Positions 35,098 to 44,484 of a stretch of DNA of 64,000 nt are shown piece by piece. The DNA is taken from positions 1,240,001 to 1,304,000 of the forward strand of contig CAVUYP010000001.1 in NCBI GenBank assembly GCA_963745755.1, in the 5' to 3' direction. The number at the start of each line of letters is the position of its first letter. Position 1 is the stretch's first letter. This DNA is from RHKX01 sp963745755. Lineage in GTDB: Bacteria; Actinomycetota; Thermoleophilia; Solirubrobacterales; 70-9. The notes under the pieces were generated by a model. The model was not told where the DNA came from. It ran no database searches and saw only the letters and a program-made list of their open reading frames with translations. The position numbers and the translations under genes are program-made.

Positions 35098-37107
35098 TCA
35101 GTCGCTGCCGCCCCGCCAGGTGGGCTGATCGGCTCGGCGCAACGCCGTCAGCACGTGCTCGAGCGTGTGCAGGTCGAACGGCTCGGCGACGCCGTCGTTG
35201 ATCAGCTTCTTGCCCATCTGGTCGCGGGCCGCGATCGGTCCCTGCGCAAACAGGTAGGCGCCGATCTGGGCGTCGCGAGCGTGGTCGTCGCGACGCGCGT
35301 AGTCCTTCGGGACGCCGTGAGCGCCACCCTCCTGGGCGGCGCGGCGGAGGATCTCGACGAGGACCGCGTTGGCGTCGCCGCCGCCGCCGTTGCCGCTGCC
35401 GCCGTTGCGGCGCATCGCCAGAGCCGGCTTCGCCGCCTCCTCGGCGGGGAGGCCGCGGACGATCGCGCGCCGCAGCGACTTGCGCTCGCGCGGCCGCAGC
35501 GCCTCGAGGGCAGCCGCGGGCTCGAAGCCGTGATCGCGGCGGCGCAGGCCCTTGACCATCGCCCACAGGGCCCCCCGATGGGTCTGCGGAACCGCCCCGA
35601 ACAGCAGGCAGAGGAAGGCCCAGAGCACGATCGCCGCCAGTCCGGCGATCAGGTCGAGGACGAGGCCGCCCGGGTCGAACATGCTGTGCAGAACGGCGAC
35701 CGCGACGGCGAGCCCGCTGCAGATGAACATCTGCCGCCAGGGGAGGACGATCGGGCTGCGCCCTCGCTGCGAGCGCATGAACACGTAGGCGGTCGGGATC
35801 GTGAAGCCCGCCATCATCGCGATCGGCGCCGCCTTGACCCCGAGTGCCGGCACGAACAGCACGCAGAAGCCGACGAACGCGAACATCGCGACGACGGCGC
35901 CGATGATGAACGGAACCCGCTTGTCGGCGTACTTCACCGACTTGTTGATCATCCGGTAGACGGTCGGCGCGACGAGGCCGCCGGCGACGAGCGGGATCAG
36001 CGACGCCGCGCTTGCGTAGGAGGCCGGCGCGATGCGGACCATCACCGTCGCCATCACCGTCGTCATCAGCATCGTCCCGGCGAGGACGAACGTGAAGTAG
36101 CCGAACTGGATGCCGCGGGCGTTGCCGACCCCGTACTCGTCCTCGACGGCCCGGAACATCGGCGTCTTCTGCAGCGGCCGCAACGCCTTGCGGTAGCCAC
36201 CGGGGAGGATCGCGACGAGGAACGCCGCCCGCGAGGCGAGGTGGTAGGTGCCGAGGTCGGTGTGGTCGACGAACCGCGAGAGGATGAAGATGTCGGCGTA
36301 GCCGACGACCCACATCGAGAGCACCAGCGGCACCCGGATCGCCCCCTTGCGGTAGATCGCGACCGCCTCCCGCCAGTCCCAGCAGAGAGTCCAGCTGCCG
36401 CGCAGCACGACCAGCGACATCAGCAGCGCCAGGCCGGTGCCGATCGCCTGCCCGGCGATCGCCCCGCGGATCCCCTCGCCGGCGATCAGCAACGGAACCA
36501 CGGCGGCGAGGATGAAGATGGGCTTGGCGGTCTCGACCGCGACGTAGGACTTCGGCCGGCGCTCGATCCAGATCGCGATCGAGGAGACGCGGTAGAGCGC
36601 CGCGGTGCCGCCGGCGAGTGCCGCGTACATGACCAGGCCCGGGTCGGCGTCGCCGAGCAGGTAGTGGGAGATCGGCGCCGCGAAGACGATCGACAGGCCG
36701 GTGCCGATCACCGAGACGATCGTGATCGTGACGAGGCCGGTGCCGAGGCTCCGCTTCGGCGCCGTCGCGATCTCCTCGTCGTCCTCCTCGTCGTCGTCGT
36801 CATCGTCGTCGTCGCCGCCGAACGTCCGCTTCAGCGTGCCCTGCTTGCTGGCCAGCGTGAACAGGACGGTGAGCAGCCCCGCGTAGAAGAGGAGCAGGCC
36901 GAGCTGTCCGAACTCGCCCGGATCGGTGAAGTTGGCGATGACGATCGTCGCGGCGAACGTGACCGCGTTGCCGAGGACCATGCCGATCCCATGGATCCCC
37001 GAGTAGCGGAGTACCTGGGTTCCCAGCGCCGCTCCGGTCCCCCCTCCCTTGTCGGGCCGCTTCGGCCCGGAGCCCCCCTTGCGGTGGCCTTTTCCCCGGC
37101 CGCTCAA
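35098..37107 (-). CDS. Polysaccharide/lipid flippase (Wzx/MurJ-like) with long C-terminal extension
   Basis: 669 residues. The TTG at 37107 overlaps the sulfotransferase stop (TTGA). About 12-14 membrane helices of MOP-superfamily type, e.g. VLRYSGIHGIGMVLGNAVTF and SMWVVGYADIFILSRFVDHT. One cytoplasmic loop carries an Asp/Glu run after FGG. A ~170-residue soluble tail follows (ERKSLRRAIVRGLPAEEAA to the end). Last gene of the sulfotransferase operon, so it probably flips the sulfated lipid-linked glycan. The tail's role is unknown. Confidence 0.82.
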   Translation of the reverse strand: MSGRGKGHRKGGSGPKRPDKGGGTGAALGTQVLRYSGIHGIGMVLGNAVTFAATIVIANFTDPGEFGQLGLLLFYAGLLTVLFTLASKQGTLKRTFGGDDDDDDDDEEDDEEIATAPKRSLGTGLVTITIVSVIGTGLSIVFAAPISHYLLGDADPGLVMYAALAGGTAALYRVSSIAIWIERRPKSYVAVETAKPIFILAAVVPLLIAGEGIRGAIAGQAIGTGLALLMSLVVLRGSWTLCWDWREAVAIYRKGAIRVPLVLSMWVVGYADIFILSRFVDHTDLGTYHLASRAAFLVAILPGGYRKALRPLQKTPMFRAVEDEYGVGNARGIQFGYFTFVLAGTMLMTTVMATVMVRIAPASYASAASLIPLVAGGLVAPTVYRMINKSVKYADKRVPFIIGAVVAMFAFVGFCVLFVPALGVKAAPIAMMAGFTIPTAYVFMRSQRGRSPIVLPWRQMFICSGLAVAVAVLHSMFDPGGLVLDLIAGLAAIVLWAFLCLLFGAVPQTHRGALWAMVKGLRRRDHGFEPAAALEALRPRERKSLRRAIVRGLPAEEAAKPALAMRRNGGSGNGGGGDANAVLVEILRRAAQEGGAHGVPKDYARRDDHARDAQIGAYLFAQGPIAARDQMGKKLINDGVAEPFDLHTLEHVLTALRRADQPTWRGGSD

Positions 37108-38033
37108 ACCGACCAGTGTTCGAACGCGCGACCGGTCTGCTCCCGCAGACGATCGGCGTCCTCGTGCAGGACTTCGAGCACCTCGGGGCCGAGCGCCTCG
37201 GCGACCCCGGAGGGCCTGTCGATCGGCTTCGAGAGCGGCAGCGCGACGTCGAGGGCGAGCCAGGCCCGGCGCGGGATCCGCCGCCCGAAGCGGGTCCGGC
37301 TCATCCGCTGCACCCGCATGCCGAGCCGCGTCGCCCGCTTCTTCCGGGAGGTCGAGTGGCGGACCTGCCCGAACTTCGGATGCTCGAACCCGGCGTCGAC
37401 TCCGGCGAACTCGAAGAGCCGCCGCAGCGTCGCCATCCGGTCGTCGCGAAGGTCGCGCTGATCGAGCACGAGGATCTGCTCCTCGTCGAAGTGGGCGAGG
37501 AACCGCTGCAGCTGCATGAAGTACTTGCTGCGGTTCACGTAGGAGGTGTTCGGATGGACCAGCGTGGCCCGCAGATCGCCCTTTTCGCGGCGCTTCGCGT
37601 AGTTGTGGACGAAGTGGGCCGTGATTCGCTCGATCGGGTCGCGAACGATGTAGACGAGGCGGACGCCGGGGACGACCGCGGCGATCCGCTCGGGGACGCC
37701 GAGATGTTGCGGGTAGGCGGTGTAGTTGGGCGACGCCTCGCCGCGGCAGCGCGCCGTCGGGTCGAAGTGGCGCGAGTACCACTCGATGCCGCGCGGGAAG
37801 TTGCGCTCGGCGATGAAGAAGTTGAGCTCCTTCGGGGTCGACATCGACACCTCCGGGTGGAGGCTCATGTAGTAGTGGAGGCCGCTCGTGCCGCATTTCT
37901 GGGCGCCGATGACGATCAGATTCGGCAGGGTCAGATCACGCGTCCCGGTAGCCGGGCGCGCTCGGGGAAGCGTCTCGTGGGCGCCGTCCCCCCCGGTGAC
38001 GGCTGCCGTTTCAGTCGGGGCCGGAGCCTCCAT
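37104..38033 (-). CDS. Sulfotransferase (family 1 type)
   Basis: 309 residues from the ATG at 38033. A ~40-residue disordered N-terminus precedes the PAPS 5'-phosphosulfate loop LIVIGAQKCGTSGLHYYM. PKELNFF, EASPNYTAYPQHLG and the 3'-phosphate motif LVYIVRDPIERITAHF follow. This version is closer to heparan/lipid sulfotransferases than the three paralogues upstream in the operon. It transfers sulfate from PAPS to a hydroxyl of a sugar or lipid; the acceptor is unknown. Confidence 0.87.
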   Translation of the reverse strand: MEAPAPTETAAVTGGDGAHETLPRARPATGTRDLTLPNLIVIGAQKCGTSGLHYYMSLHPEVSMSTPKELNFFIAERNFPRGIEWYSRHFDPTARCRGEASPNYTAYPQHLGVPERIAAVVPGVRLVYIVRDPIERITAHFVHNYAKRREKGDLRATLVHPNTSYVNRSKYFMQLQRFLAHFDEEQILVLDQRDLRDDRMATLRRLFEFAGVDAGFEHPKFGQVRHSTSRKKRATRLGMRVQRMSRTRFGRRIPRRAWLALDVALPLSKPIDRPSGVAEALGPEVLEVLHEDADRLREQTGRAFEHWSV

Positions 38034-38062
38034 AGGCGCATCCGAGGGTACCGCAGGGCGAC

Positions 38063-39635
38063 TCACGATCCGCTGTCCAGGTCCGGCTCGGGGGCGGTCG
38101 CGAGATCGAGCAGATCGGCGCCGTGCTCGCCGACCGACACCGCCCGCAGCGGCCGGCGGCCGGCGAGCAGCAACCGCACCCGGGCGCGGATGTCGGCTGC
38201 CGACACCGCCGCGGCGGCTCCGGCGCCGGGCCACGGCGGCAGCAGCTCGAAGCCGACGCCGAGGCGGCGCAGCTCGGCGAAGGCCATCGTGTCGGTGAGG
38301 ACGAGGACACGCTCGGGGGGCAGATCGCCGATCGCGTCCCGCAGTCGCTCGTTCAGCTCGCCGGCCGGCACGCCGAGCGCGAGCACCGCCAGATAGGGCG
38401 CCCGGCGCTCCGGATGGCGGATCAGGTCGCGGGCCCCGGCGGCGGCGACGAGCGGCAGCGACGGTCCGACCCGGTGGCTGGAGAGGCGCAGCCAGCGGTT
38501 GAAGCGGCCGCGATCGCGAACCGTCGGCGCCGGCCGCCGGCCGGCCAGCATCGCGACGACGAGGTCGGCGGCGTCGGCGGCGCCGTTGCCGGGGAAGACG
38601 CGCCGGCAGGCGCTGCGCAGCTCCGCCTCGCGATCGGCGTCGGCGAGCTCGCGCAGGCGCTCGTCGAGCGCCGGGTCGGCGGCGCCGGTGGCGGCGAGCG
38701 CGGCACCGGCCTCGGCCGCCCAGCCGGCCCGAGCACCCTGGTCGTCGGTGTTGCGCGACATCGGCACGAACAGGGTCGGCACGGCGAAGGCGATCAGCTC
38801 GTGGAAGGCGTTGTAGCCGGCCGCCGCCACCGCCAGGTCGAAGGCCGCGAAGTAGCGGCTCATCGGGAACGTCGCGTCGAGCTCGACGACGCCGGCGGGC
38901 ACGTCGAGCGCCGGCGAGAGGCTCGAGCGCAGTGCCGCCACCTGGAGGCCCGGGACGGCGGTCAGGACCGCGAGGGTGCGGGCGACGGCAGCGTCGACCT
39001 CTCCCCCCTGCCCGAGCGTGACCAGCGCTGTCCGCCGCGCCGGGTCGAGGCCGAGCTCGGCGGCGGCGCGCTCGCGGGGCAGCAGCTCGCGGCGGTCGAG
39101 GAAGACGATCGGCCGGATCCGCTTCGCCTCGCGACGGCGGGCGACGGTCGGACCGGGATCGGCCGACTCGGCGAGCTCGCCGGGCTCGAGCACCGCGTCG
39201 AAGGCGCCGGCCCGCCCGAGCGGCGCCGTCGAGCTGCCGGCCCGCCACATCGGTCGCCGACACCAGATCGACGTCGGCGCGCCGGCGGCGCTGAGCAGGT
39301 CGGTGAGCGCCCGGTAGGGGTGGACTCCGTCGAAGACGACGAGGTCGGGCTCGCGCTCGGCGAGCACCTGCTCGAGCAACGGCCCCGAGCCGCAGGTTCC
39401 AGGCCCGGTCGGTCCCCGACGCCGGCCGCCGGTAGGAGGACAGGTAGTCGACGTCCCAGCCCTCCGCCGCGACCACCGGCGCGGCACCGGAGAGCGTGAA
39501 GAACGACGAGCGGTAGGAGCCGGGCAGGCGGCGGGCGATCGCCATCGCCCGGTTCAGGTGGCCGAGGCCGGTGCCGTTGCTGGTTGCGAAGAGGATCCGC
39601 GGGCCACCGGCCCGGCGGGCCGTCCGCCCGCTCAC
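38063..39635 (-). CDS. MurG-like (GT28/GT-B) glycosyltransferase (frameshifted)
   Basis: GTG at 39635 overlaps the preceding stop (GTGA). The N-domain starts PRILFATSNGTGLGHLNRAM (GT-B glycine loop) and runs to about RAWNLRLG; the frame then slips near 39390 and continues LLEQVLAEREPDLVVFDGVH. The C-domain has ALVTLGQGGEVDAAVART and FDLAVAAAGYNAFHELIAF, the donor-binding GT28 pattern with NT(D) near PMSRNTDDQGAR. ~523 residues once joined. It should add a sugar to the substrate that the sulfotransferases modify. The last ~150 residues are family-atypical. Confidence 0.78.
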
Positions 39636-40597
39636 CGGGCCACCCCCGCGGCCTCGCGGTCGAGCGCGGCACGGAGCGCCGGCGCCGCATGATTGCCCTC
39701 GCGCTCCAGCGCCGTGACCGTCGCCTCGTAGCGGCGCTGGACCCAGAGCCTGCCGGGGGCGCTCAGCTGCTGTCGCCAGCGGCCGAGATGAGCCTTCTCG
39801 GCGGTCATCTCGGTGGCGAAGAACTGCGCCATCGCCGGTTCGTCCTCGAGTCCGAGGAAACCGAGCAGCCCGACGTAGGTACGGTCACGGTCGAAGCCGA
39901 CCAGGTCCTCGAGCAGGACGACCCGGAAGCGCTCGGCGGGGATCGAGAAGGGGGCTCCGTCCTCGGTGCCGCGGAACCCGGCCTCGATCGCCCGCAGCCG
40001 GTCCGCCCACCAGCCGATCGCCGCGCCGACGCGCCGCGGGCCCCAGGTCTTGCCGGCCACGGAGGCGGCCGAGTCGCGGCCGTCGCGCAACGCATGGATG
40101 AAGCGGGCCTCCGGGAAGAGACGGAGCAGCGTCTGCGAGGCGCGAACGTTGTGGGAGGACATCTCGACCAGGCCTGGCTTGCCGTGCCGTGTCGCGACCG
40201 GCTCGAGCAGGTCGAGGAACAGACCCCGGCAGCCGGCGACCGGGTCGTCGGCATAGGCGGCCTCGAAGCGCTCGAGGGCGGCGTCGAACTCCGCTTCGCG
40301 CATCAGGTTGTAGAGGCCGCGCGGGCGGCCGTCGACGCGAACCCGGTGCCACCAGAAGCCGCGCAGCTTGGCGAGGTAGCCCTGCAGGGTGATCCGACCC
40401 TCGAGCAGATCCGGCATCCCCCGCTTGTTGCAGTGGAAGCGGGCCTCGATCGGCACGTCGGCAAGCCGGCTGTGCCGGCCGAGCAGCTGCGCGAGGGCGT
40501 GGGTGCCGGAGCGGCCGGTGCCGCCGATGAAGACGAGGTTGCGGCCCCGCGACTGCGATTCGTCGGGTTCGGTGCCTGCGCCGGCGGGCCCGCTCAC
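39632..40597 (-). CDS. Sulfotransferase, tandem paralogue 3
   Basis: 321 residues from the GTG at 40597 (GTGA overlap with the paralogue before it). P-loop NLVFIGGTGRSGTHALAQLL, acceptor-side region EARFHCNKRGMPDLLEG, and the 3'-phosphate motif ARFIHALRDGRDSAASVAG. About 320 residues and aligned throughout with the two upstream paralogues. Cytoplasmic, PAPS-dependent by family. Confidence 0.87.
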   Translation of the reverse strand: MSGPAGAGTEPDESQSRGRNLVFIGGTGRSGTHALAQLLGRHSRLADVPIEARFHCNKRGMPDLLEGRITLQGYLAKLRGFWWHRVRVDGRPRGLYNLMREAEFDAALERFEAAYADDPVAGCRGLFLDLLEPVATRHGKPGLVEMSSHNVRASQTLLRLFPEARFIHALRDGRDSAASVAGKTWGPRRVGAAIGWWADRLRAIEAGFRGTEDGAPFSIPAERFRVVLLEDLVGFDRDRTYVGLLGFLGLEDEPAMAQFFATEMTAEKAHLGRWRQQLSAPGRLWVQRRYEATVTALEREGNHAAPALRAALDREAAGVAR

Positions 40598-41550
40598 GCG
40601 GGCTGGTGCTCGTAGGCCCGCCGCAGCTGCGGGGCGCAGTGGAAGTTCTCGCGCTCGAGCCGATCGAGGGTCTTCTCGTACTCCCGGGCCAGCGCCGCCT
40701 GCTGATCGGGCTCGAGGCCCTCCCGCCAGCGCTCCTTGTGGGCCGCCGAGGCGCTCATCTCCTGCTCGAAGAACTCCCGCATCGCCGGCTCGCTCTCGAG
40801 GCCGAGGTGGTCGAGCAGCTGCTCGTACATCTGCTCGCGGTCGCCGTCGACGAGCTCGTCGAGGCTGACCGTCAGCACCCGTCCCGGCGGCAGCTCGCGG
40901 ACCCCGGCCTCGATCTTGCGCAGGCGGCCCTCCCACCAGCGAATGCCCTCGGATCCGTCCCGGGGATGGCTGCGCTTCTGGCGCTTCGAGACCTTCGAAG
41001 AGCCGGCGTCGCGACCGTCGCGGACGGTGTGGATCAGCTTCGCGTCCGGGAACAGCCGGACCAGCGTCGGGCTCTCGGCGATCGTGAAGCAGCTCATCTC
41101 GATCAGGCCGGGCTTGCCGGCCTCGACGGCGACCGGCCAGAGCAGGTCGAGAAACAGGTTGCGGCAGGCGAGGTCGAGGTCGCCGGCGGCGGTCAGCTCG
41201 AACTCGGCGACGGCGGCGTCGAAGCGGCCCCGCTCGACGACCTTGTGGAGGCCGCGGACCTTGCGACCGAACGCGATCCGCCGGGCGACGACCGGCGCCA
41301 CCTCGCCGGCCCGGATCCGCCGCCACCAGAAGCGCTTCAGCTTGCGGAGGAACTGCTCCGGGGTCACCTGCCCGGCGAGCAGGTCGGGAAAGCCCTGCGG
41401 GTTGACGTGAAAGCGGGCCTCGATCGGGACGCGGGCCCAGTGCGAGTGGTTGGCGAGCAGCTGTGAGACGACGTGGGTGCCGGAGCGACCGGTGCCGCCG
41501 ACGAACAGCAGATCGGGATTCTCGGGACGCTCGGCGGCGAGGTCGATCAC
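40594..41550 (-). CDS. Sulfotransferase, tandem paralogue 2
   Basis: 318 residues from the GTG at 41550 (GTGA overlap). LLFVGGTGRSGTHVVSQLLA, PIEARFHVNPQGFPDLLAG, and KLIHTVRDGRDAGSSKVSKR with the 3'-phosphate-binding Arg and Ser. Keeps all sulfotransferase landmarks of its neighbours. The C-terminal ~40 residues (REYEKTLDRLERENFHCAPQ) are shared with the third paralogue. Confidence 0.87.
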   Translation of the reverse strand: MIDLAAERPENPDLLFVGGTGRSGTHVVSQLLANHSHWARVPIEARFHVNPQGFPDLLAGQVTPEQFLRKLKRFWWRRIRAGEVAPVVARRIAFGRKVRGLHKVVERGRFDAAVAEFELTAAGDLDLACRNLFLDLLWPVAVEAGKPGLIEMSCFTIAESPTLVRLFPDAKLIHTVRDGRDAGSSKVSKRQKRSHPRDGSEGIRWWEGRLRKIEAGVRELPPGRVLTVSLDELVDGDREQMYEQLLDHLGLESEPAMREFFEQEMSASAAHKERWREGLEPDQQAALAREYEKTLDRLERENFHCAPQLRRAYEHQPA

Positions 41551-42506
41551 GCGCTCCGCCTTCCCTGGACGCGGCGCAGCAGCGCCGCACAGCCGACCCC
41601 GTCGGCCTCGAGCCGGTCGAGGATCGCGGCGTAGCGGGCGTCTACGTCGGCGTGGCGGCGGTCGCTGACGTCCTCGCGCCAGCGCTCGGCGTGGGCGTTG
41701 CGGACCTTGACGCGGCGGGTGAAGTAGCCGAGCATCGCCTCCTCGTTGCGGAGGCCGGCGAACTGGCGGAGCTTCCGGTAGGTGCGGCGGCGGTGGTTGC
41801 CGGAGACGAGGTCGTCGAGGCTGACCTCGTGGACGCGTTCGCGGCCGACGGCGCGGATGCCGTCCTCGATCCGGCGGATCCGCGATTCCCACCACTCGAG
41901 GCCCTGGTCCATCGTCCGCGGGTAGGTGAGCCGGCGCGCCTGCCCGACCCGCGAGGCGGCGACGTCGCGGCCGTCGCGGACGACGTGGACGAATCGGGCC
42001 TCCGGGAACAGCATCCCGAGCGGTCCGGCCTCGGCGACGACGTCGCAGCTCTGCTCGATCAGTCCCGCCGTCGCCGACTCGGTGGCGAGCGGCCAGAGCA
42101 GGTCGAAGAAGAGCTGCCGGCAGGCCGCCTCCGGCTCGCCGCCGTCGCAGCGGCGCAGGAACGACTCGGTCGCGGCGTCGAGCCGGCGCCTCGGGACGTA
42201 ACGGTGCAGGCCGCGGAAGCTGAGCCGGGTCGGCTCGAAGTTGCGCCACCAGTAGTGGCGGAGCCGGTAGGCGAACAGGTCCGGGCTGGTGCGGCCGGCG
42301 AGGACGTCGGGGAAGCCGCCCGAGTCGACGTGGAAGCGGGCCTCGTTCGGGACCTTGCGGAAATGGCTGTGCGAGTTGAGGATCTTCGCGACGACGTGCG
42401 TCCCCGAGCGCCCGGTCCCGCCGATGAAGAGCAGCGGAACGGCGTCCCGCAAGTCGGGACTGGCTGTGCGGCCGGGCACAGCCTCGGTGTCGAGTCCGGT
42501 CGGCAT
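41547..42506 (-). CDS. Sulfotransferase, tandem paralogue 1 (first gene of operon)
   Basis: 319 residues from the ATG at 42506. PLLFIGGTGRSGTHVVAKIL, NEARFHVDSGGFPDVLAG, ARFVHVVRDGRDVAASRVGQ. First of six minus-strand genes that overlap by 4 nt except for one 29-nt gap. The 115 nt upstream, to ftsB, should carry the operon promoter, but I see no clear -35/-10. Three diverged paralogues in a row suggest sulfation at different positions of one glycan. Confidence 0.87.
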   Translation of the reverse strand: MPTGLDTEAVPGRTASPDLRDAVPLLFIGGTGRSGTHVVAKILNSHSHFRKVPNEARFHVDSGGFPDVLAGRTSPDLFAYRLRHYWWRNFEPTRLSFRGLHRYVPRRRLDAATESFLRRCDGGEPEAACRQLFFDLLWPLATESATAGLIEQSCDVVAEAGPLGMLFPEARFVHVVRDGRDVAASRVGQARRLTYPRTMDQGLEWWESRIRRIEDGIRAVGRERVHEVSLDDLVSGNHRRRTYRKLRQFAGLRNEEAMLGYFTRRVKVRNAHAERWREDVSDRRHADVDARYAAILDRLEADGVGCAALLRRVQGRRSA

Positions 42507-42621
42507 GGTGCTTGAAAGGGTTGGCGGAAAGCGCCGTGGGCCCGGAAAGGAGCTAACGAACCCGTGCCGACAGGTTAGTGGACGGGTGCCGGTCGGGAAC
42601 GCCCCCCGGTGGCAGGGCGGG

Positions 42622-42966
42622 CTACTTGACGCCGTCGAGCACGTACGCCTGCTCGGCGGAGCCGACCAGCCCGAGCTTGCGCGACTCGGCCATCACCGCG
42701 GCGTCGCTCTCCAGCGCCTTCGCCTTGCGGGTGAGCTCGGCGTTCTCCTGCTTGAGCTCGGCGAGCTGGGCCTCGGCTCCCTTCGACTCGCGCCAGCTCT
42801 CGAAGACGTGCAGCGACGGCCCGACGTAGGAGGCGATGACGACGAAGAGGACGAGGACGAGGACGATCCGCCCGAAGCGATCCCAGCGGATTCTCGAGCC
42901 ACGGCTGCCACGGCCGCCGCGCGGGGTGACGCGAGCGCGGTAGCGGGGCTGGGCAACCGATGCCAT
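42622..42966 (-). CDS. ftsB: Septum-formation initiator FtsB/DivIC family
   Basis: 114 residues from the ATG at 42966. Basic cytoplasmic N-terminus, one membrane helix (RIVLVLVLFVVIASYVGPSL), then a leucine-zipper coiled coil (QLAELKQENAELTRKAKALE) and a short C-terminal part (ESRKLGLVGSAEQAYVLDG). It is the bitopic divisome subunit that links FtsQ/L and activates septal synthesis. It follows eno by 63 nt, as in many Actinobacteria. Confidence 0.88.
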   Translation of the reverse strand: MASVAQPRYRARVTPRGGRGSRGSRIRWDRFGRIVLVLVLFVVIASYVGPSLHVFESWRESKGAEAQLAELKQENAELTRKAKALESDAAVMAESRKLGLVGSAEQAYVLDGVK

Positions 42967-43029
42967 TGCACGGCAATTTCGGCGCCCGCGGCCGGACCCC
43001 TGCAAGCGCGGTGGGCGTCCTCGTGCGGC

Positions 43030-44319
43030 TCAGCGGCCGCTGAAGGCAGCGAGTCCGGGAAAGCGGGCGGCGGCGCCCAGCTCCTCCTCGATGCGGAGCA
43101 ACCGGTTGTACTTGGCGACCCGGTCCGAGCGCGACGGCGCTCCGGTCTTGATCTGCCCGCAGCCGGTCGCGACGGCGAGATCGGCGATCGTCGTGTCCTC
43201 GGTCTCGCCGGAGCGATGCGAGATCACCGCAGAGTAGCCGGCGTCACGGGCCATCCGCACCGCCTCGAACGTCTCGGTGAGGGTTCCGATCTGGTTGACC
43301 TTGACGAGGATCGAGTTGGCGACGCCGAGCTCGATGCCGCGGCCGAGCCGCTCCGGATTGGTGACGAAGAGATCGTCGCCGACGAGCTGGCAGCGGTCGC
43401 CGATCGCCGCGGTGAGCGCCTTCCAGCCGTCCCAGTCCTCCTCGTCCATGCCGTCCTCGATCGAGACGATCGGGTAGCGGTCGACCTTGTCGGCCCAGTA
43501 GTCGGCGAGCTCGGCGGCGCCGAGCGAGCGCCCCTCGTTGGCGAGCTCGTAGGCGCCGTCGGCGTAGATCTCGCTCGTCGCCGGGTCGAGGGCGATGAAG
43601 ACGTCAGCGCCGGGTTCGTAGCCGGCCGCCGAGATGCCCGCCACGAGCGCCTCGAGGGCTGCCTCGTTGGAGCTCAGGTCGGGCGCGAAGCCGCCCTCGT
43701 CGCCGACCGCGGTGTTGAGGCCGTTCGACTGCAGCCAGACCTTCAGGGCGTGGAAGACCTCGGCCCCCCAGCGCAGGCACTCGGCGAAGCCGGAGGCGCC
43801 GGCGGGGACGATCATGAACTCCTGGAAGTCGACCGAGTTGTCGGCGTGGGCGCCGCCGTTGACGACGTTCATCATCGGCACCGGCAGGACCGCCGGATCG
43901 TCGTCGCCGTAGACGGCGCCGAGATAGCGGTAGAGCGGCTCGCCGGCGGCCGTGGCCGAAGCCCGCGCCGCCGCCAGCGACGCGCCGAGGATCGCGTTGG
44001 CCCCGAGCCGGGATTTGTCGGCGGTCCCGTCGAGGTCGATCAGGGTGCGGTCGATCGCGGCCTGATCGCTCGCATCGGCGCCGGCCAGCGCCGCGGCGAT
44101 CTCGCCGTTGACGTTGGCGACGGCGACGCCGACGCCCTTGCCGCCCCACTCGGCGCCGCCGTCGCGGAGCTCGGTTGCCTCGAACTCGCCGGTCGAGGCG
44201 CCCGACGGCACCGCCGCCCGCCCCCGGGTCCCGTCGGCGAGCGTCACGTCGACCTCCACGGTCGGGTTGCCCCGCGAGTCGAGGATCTGCCGGCCGTGGA
44301 CGTCGGTGATGGAAGCCAT
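43030..44319 (-). CDS. eno: Enolase
   Basis: 429 residues, full length. GRQILDSRGNPTVEVDVTLA, DGTADKSRLGANAILGASLA, the metal/proton residues in FIALDPATSEIY, SIEDGMDEEDW and LVGDDLFVTN, and the C-terminal signature ILVKVNQIGTLTETFEAV, SHRSGETEDTTIADLAVATG. It interconverts 2-phosphoglycerate and phosphoenolpyruvate. Upstream is mazG, separated by a large hairpin; downstream is ftsB. Confidence 0.98.
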   Translation of the reverse strand: MASITDVHGRQILDSRGNPTVEVDVTLADGTRGRAAVPSGASTGEFEATELRDGGAEWGGKGVGVAVANVNGEIAAALAGADASDQAAIDRTLIDLDGTADKSRLGANAILGASLAAARASATAAGEPLYRYLGAVYGDDDPAVLPVPMMNVVNGGAHADNSVDFQEFMIVPAGASGFAECLRWGAEVFHALKVWLQSNGLNTAVGDEGGFAPDLSSNEAALEALVAGISAAGYEPGADVFIALDPATSEIYADGAYELANEGRSLGAAELADYWADKVDRYPIVSIEDGMDEEDWDGWKALTAAIGDRCQLVGDDLFVTNPERLGRGIELGVANSILVKVNQIGTLTETFEAVRMARDAGYSAVISHRSGETEDTTIADLAVATGCGQIKTGAPSRSDRVAKYNRLLRIEEELGAAARFPGLAAFSGR

Positions 44320-44382
44320 AGGCGCGGCAGTCTATTTGCCGGCGGCCGGAGGTTCCTCCGCGGTTCCTACGGGCCTCCCCCT

Positions 44383-44439
44383 CCCCGCCGAGGTCGAGGA
44401 AACCGGTGACTATTGCCCCTTTCCTCGACCTCGGCGGGG
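44383..44439. terminator. Inverted repeat with perfect 20-bp arms (mazG-eno)
   Basis: Arms CCCCGCCGAGGTCGAGGAAA (44383-44402) and its exact complement (44420-44439) around a 17-nt loop. It sits between the mazG stop and the eno start. No T-run. The same arms, with a different 17-nt loop, occur at 63022-63072, so it belongs to a repeat family that may act as a terminator or mRNA barrier. Confidence 0.65.
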
Positions 44440-44484
44440 TCGGCCGTTGGGGTCGGCGCGGGTTTGCCGTCGGGTTGGCCGCGG

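Noticed and set aside
36780..36830. GAC/GTC triplet run as a microsatellite
   Set aside because: It is in frame and encodes the Asp/Glu loop of the flippase, so it is explained by coding.
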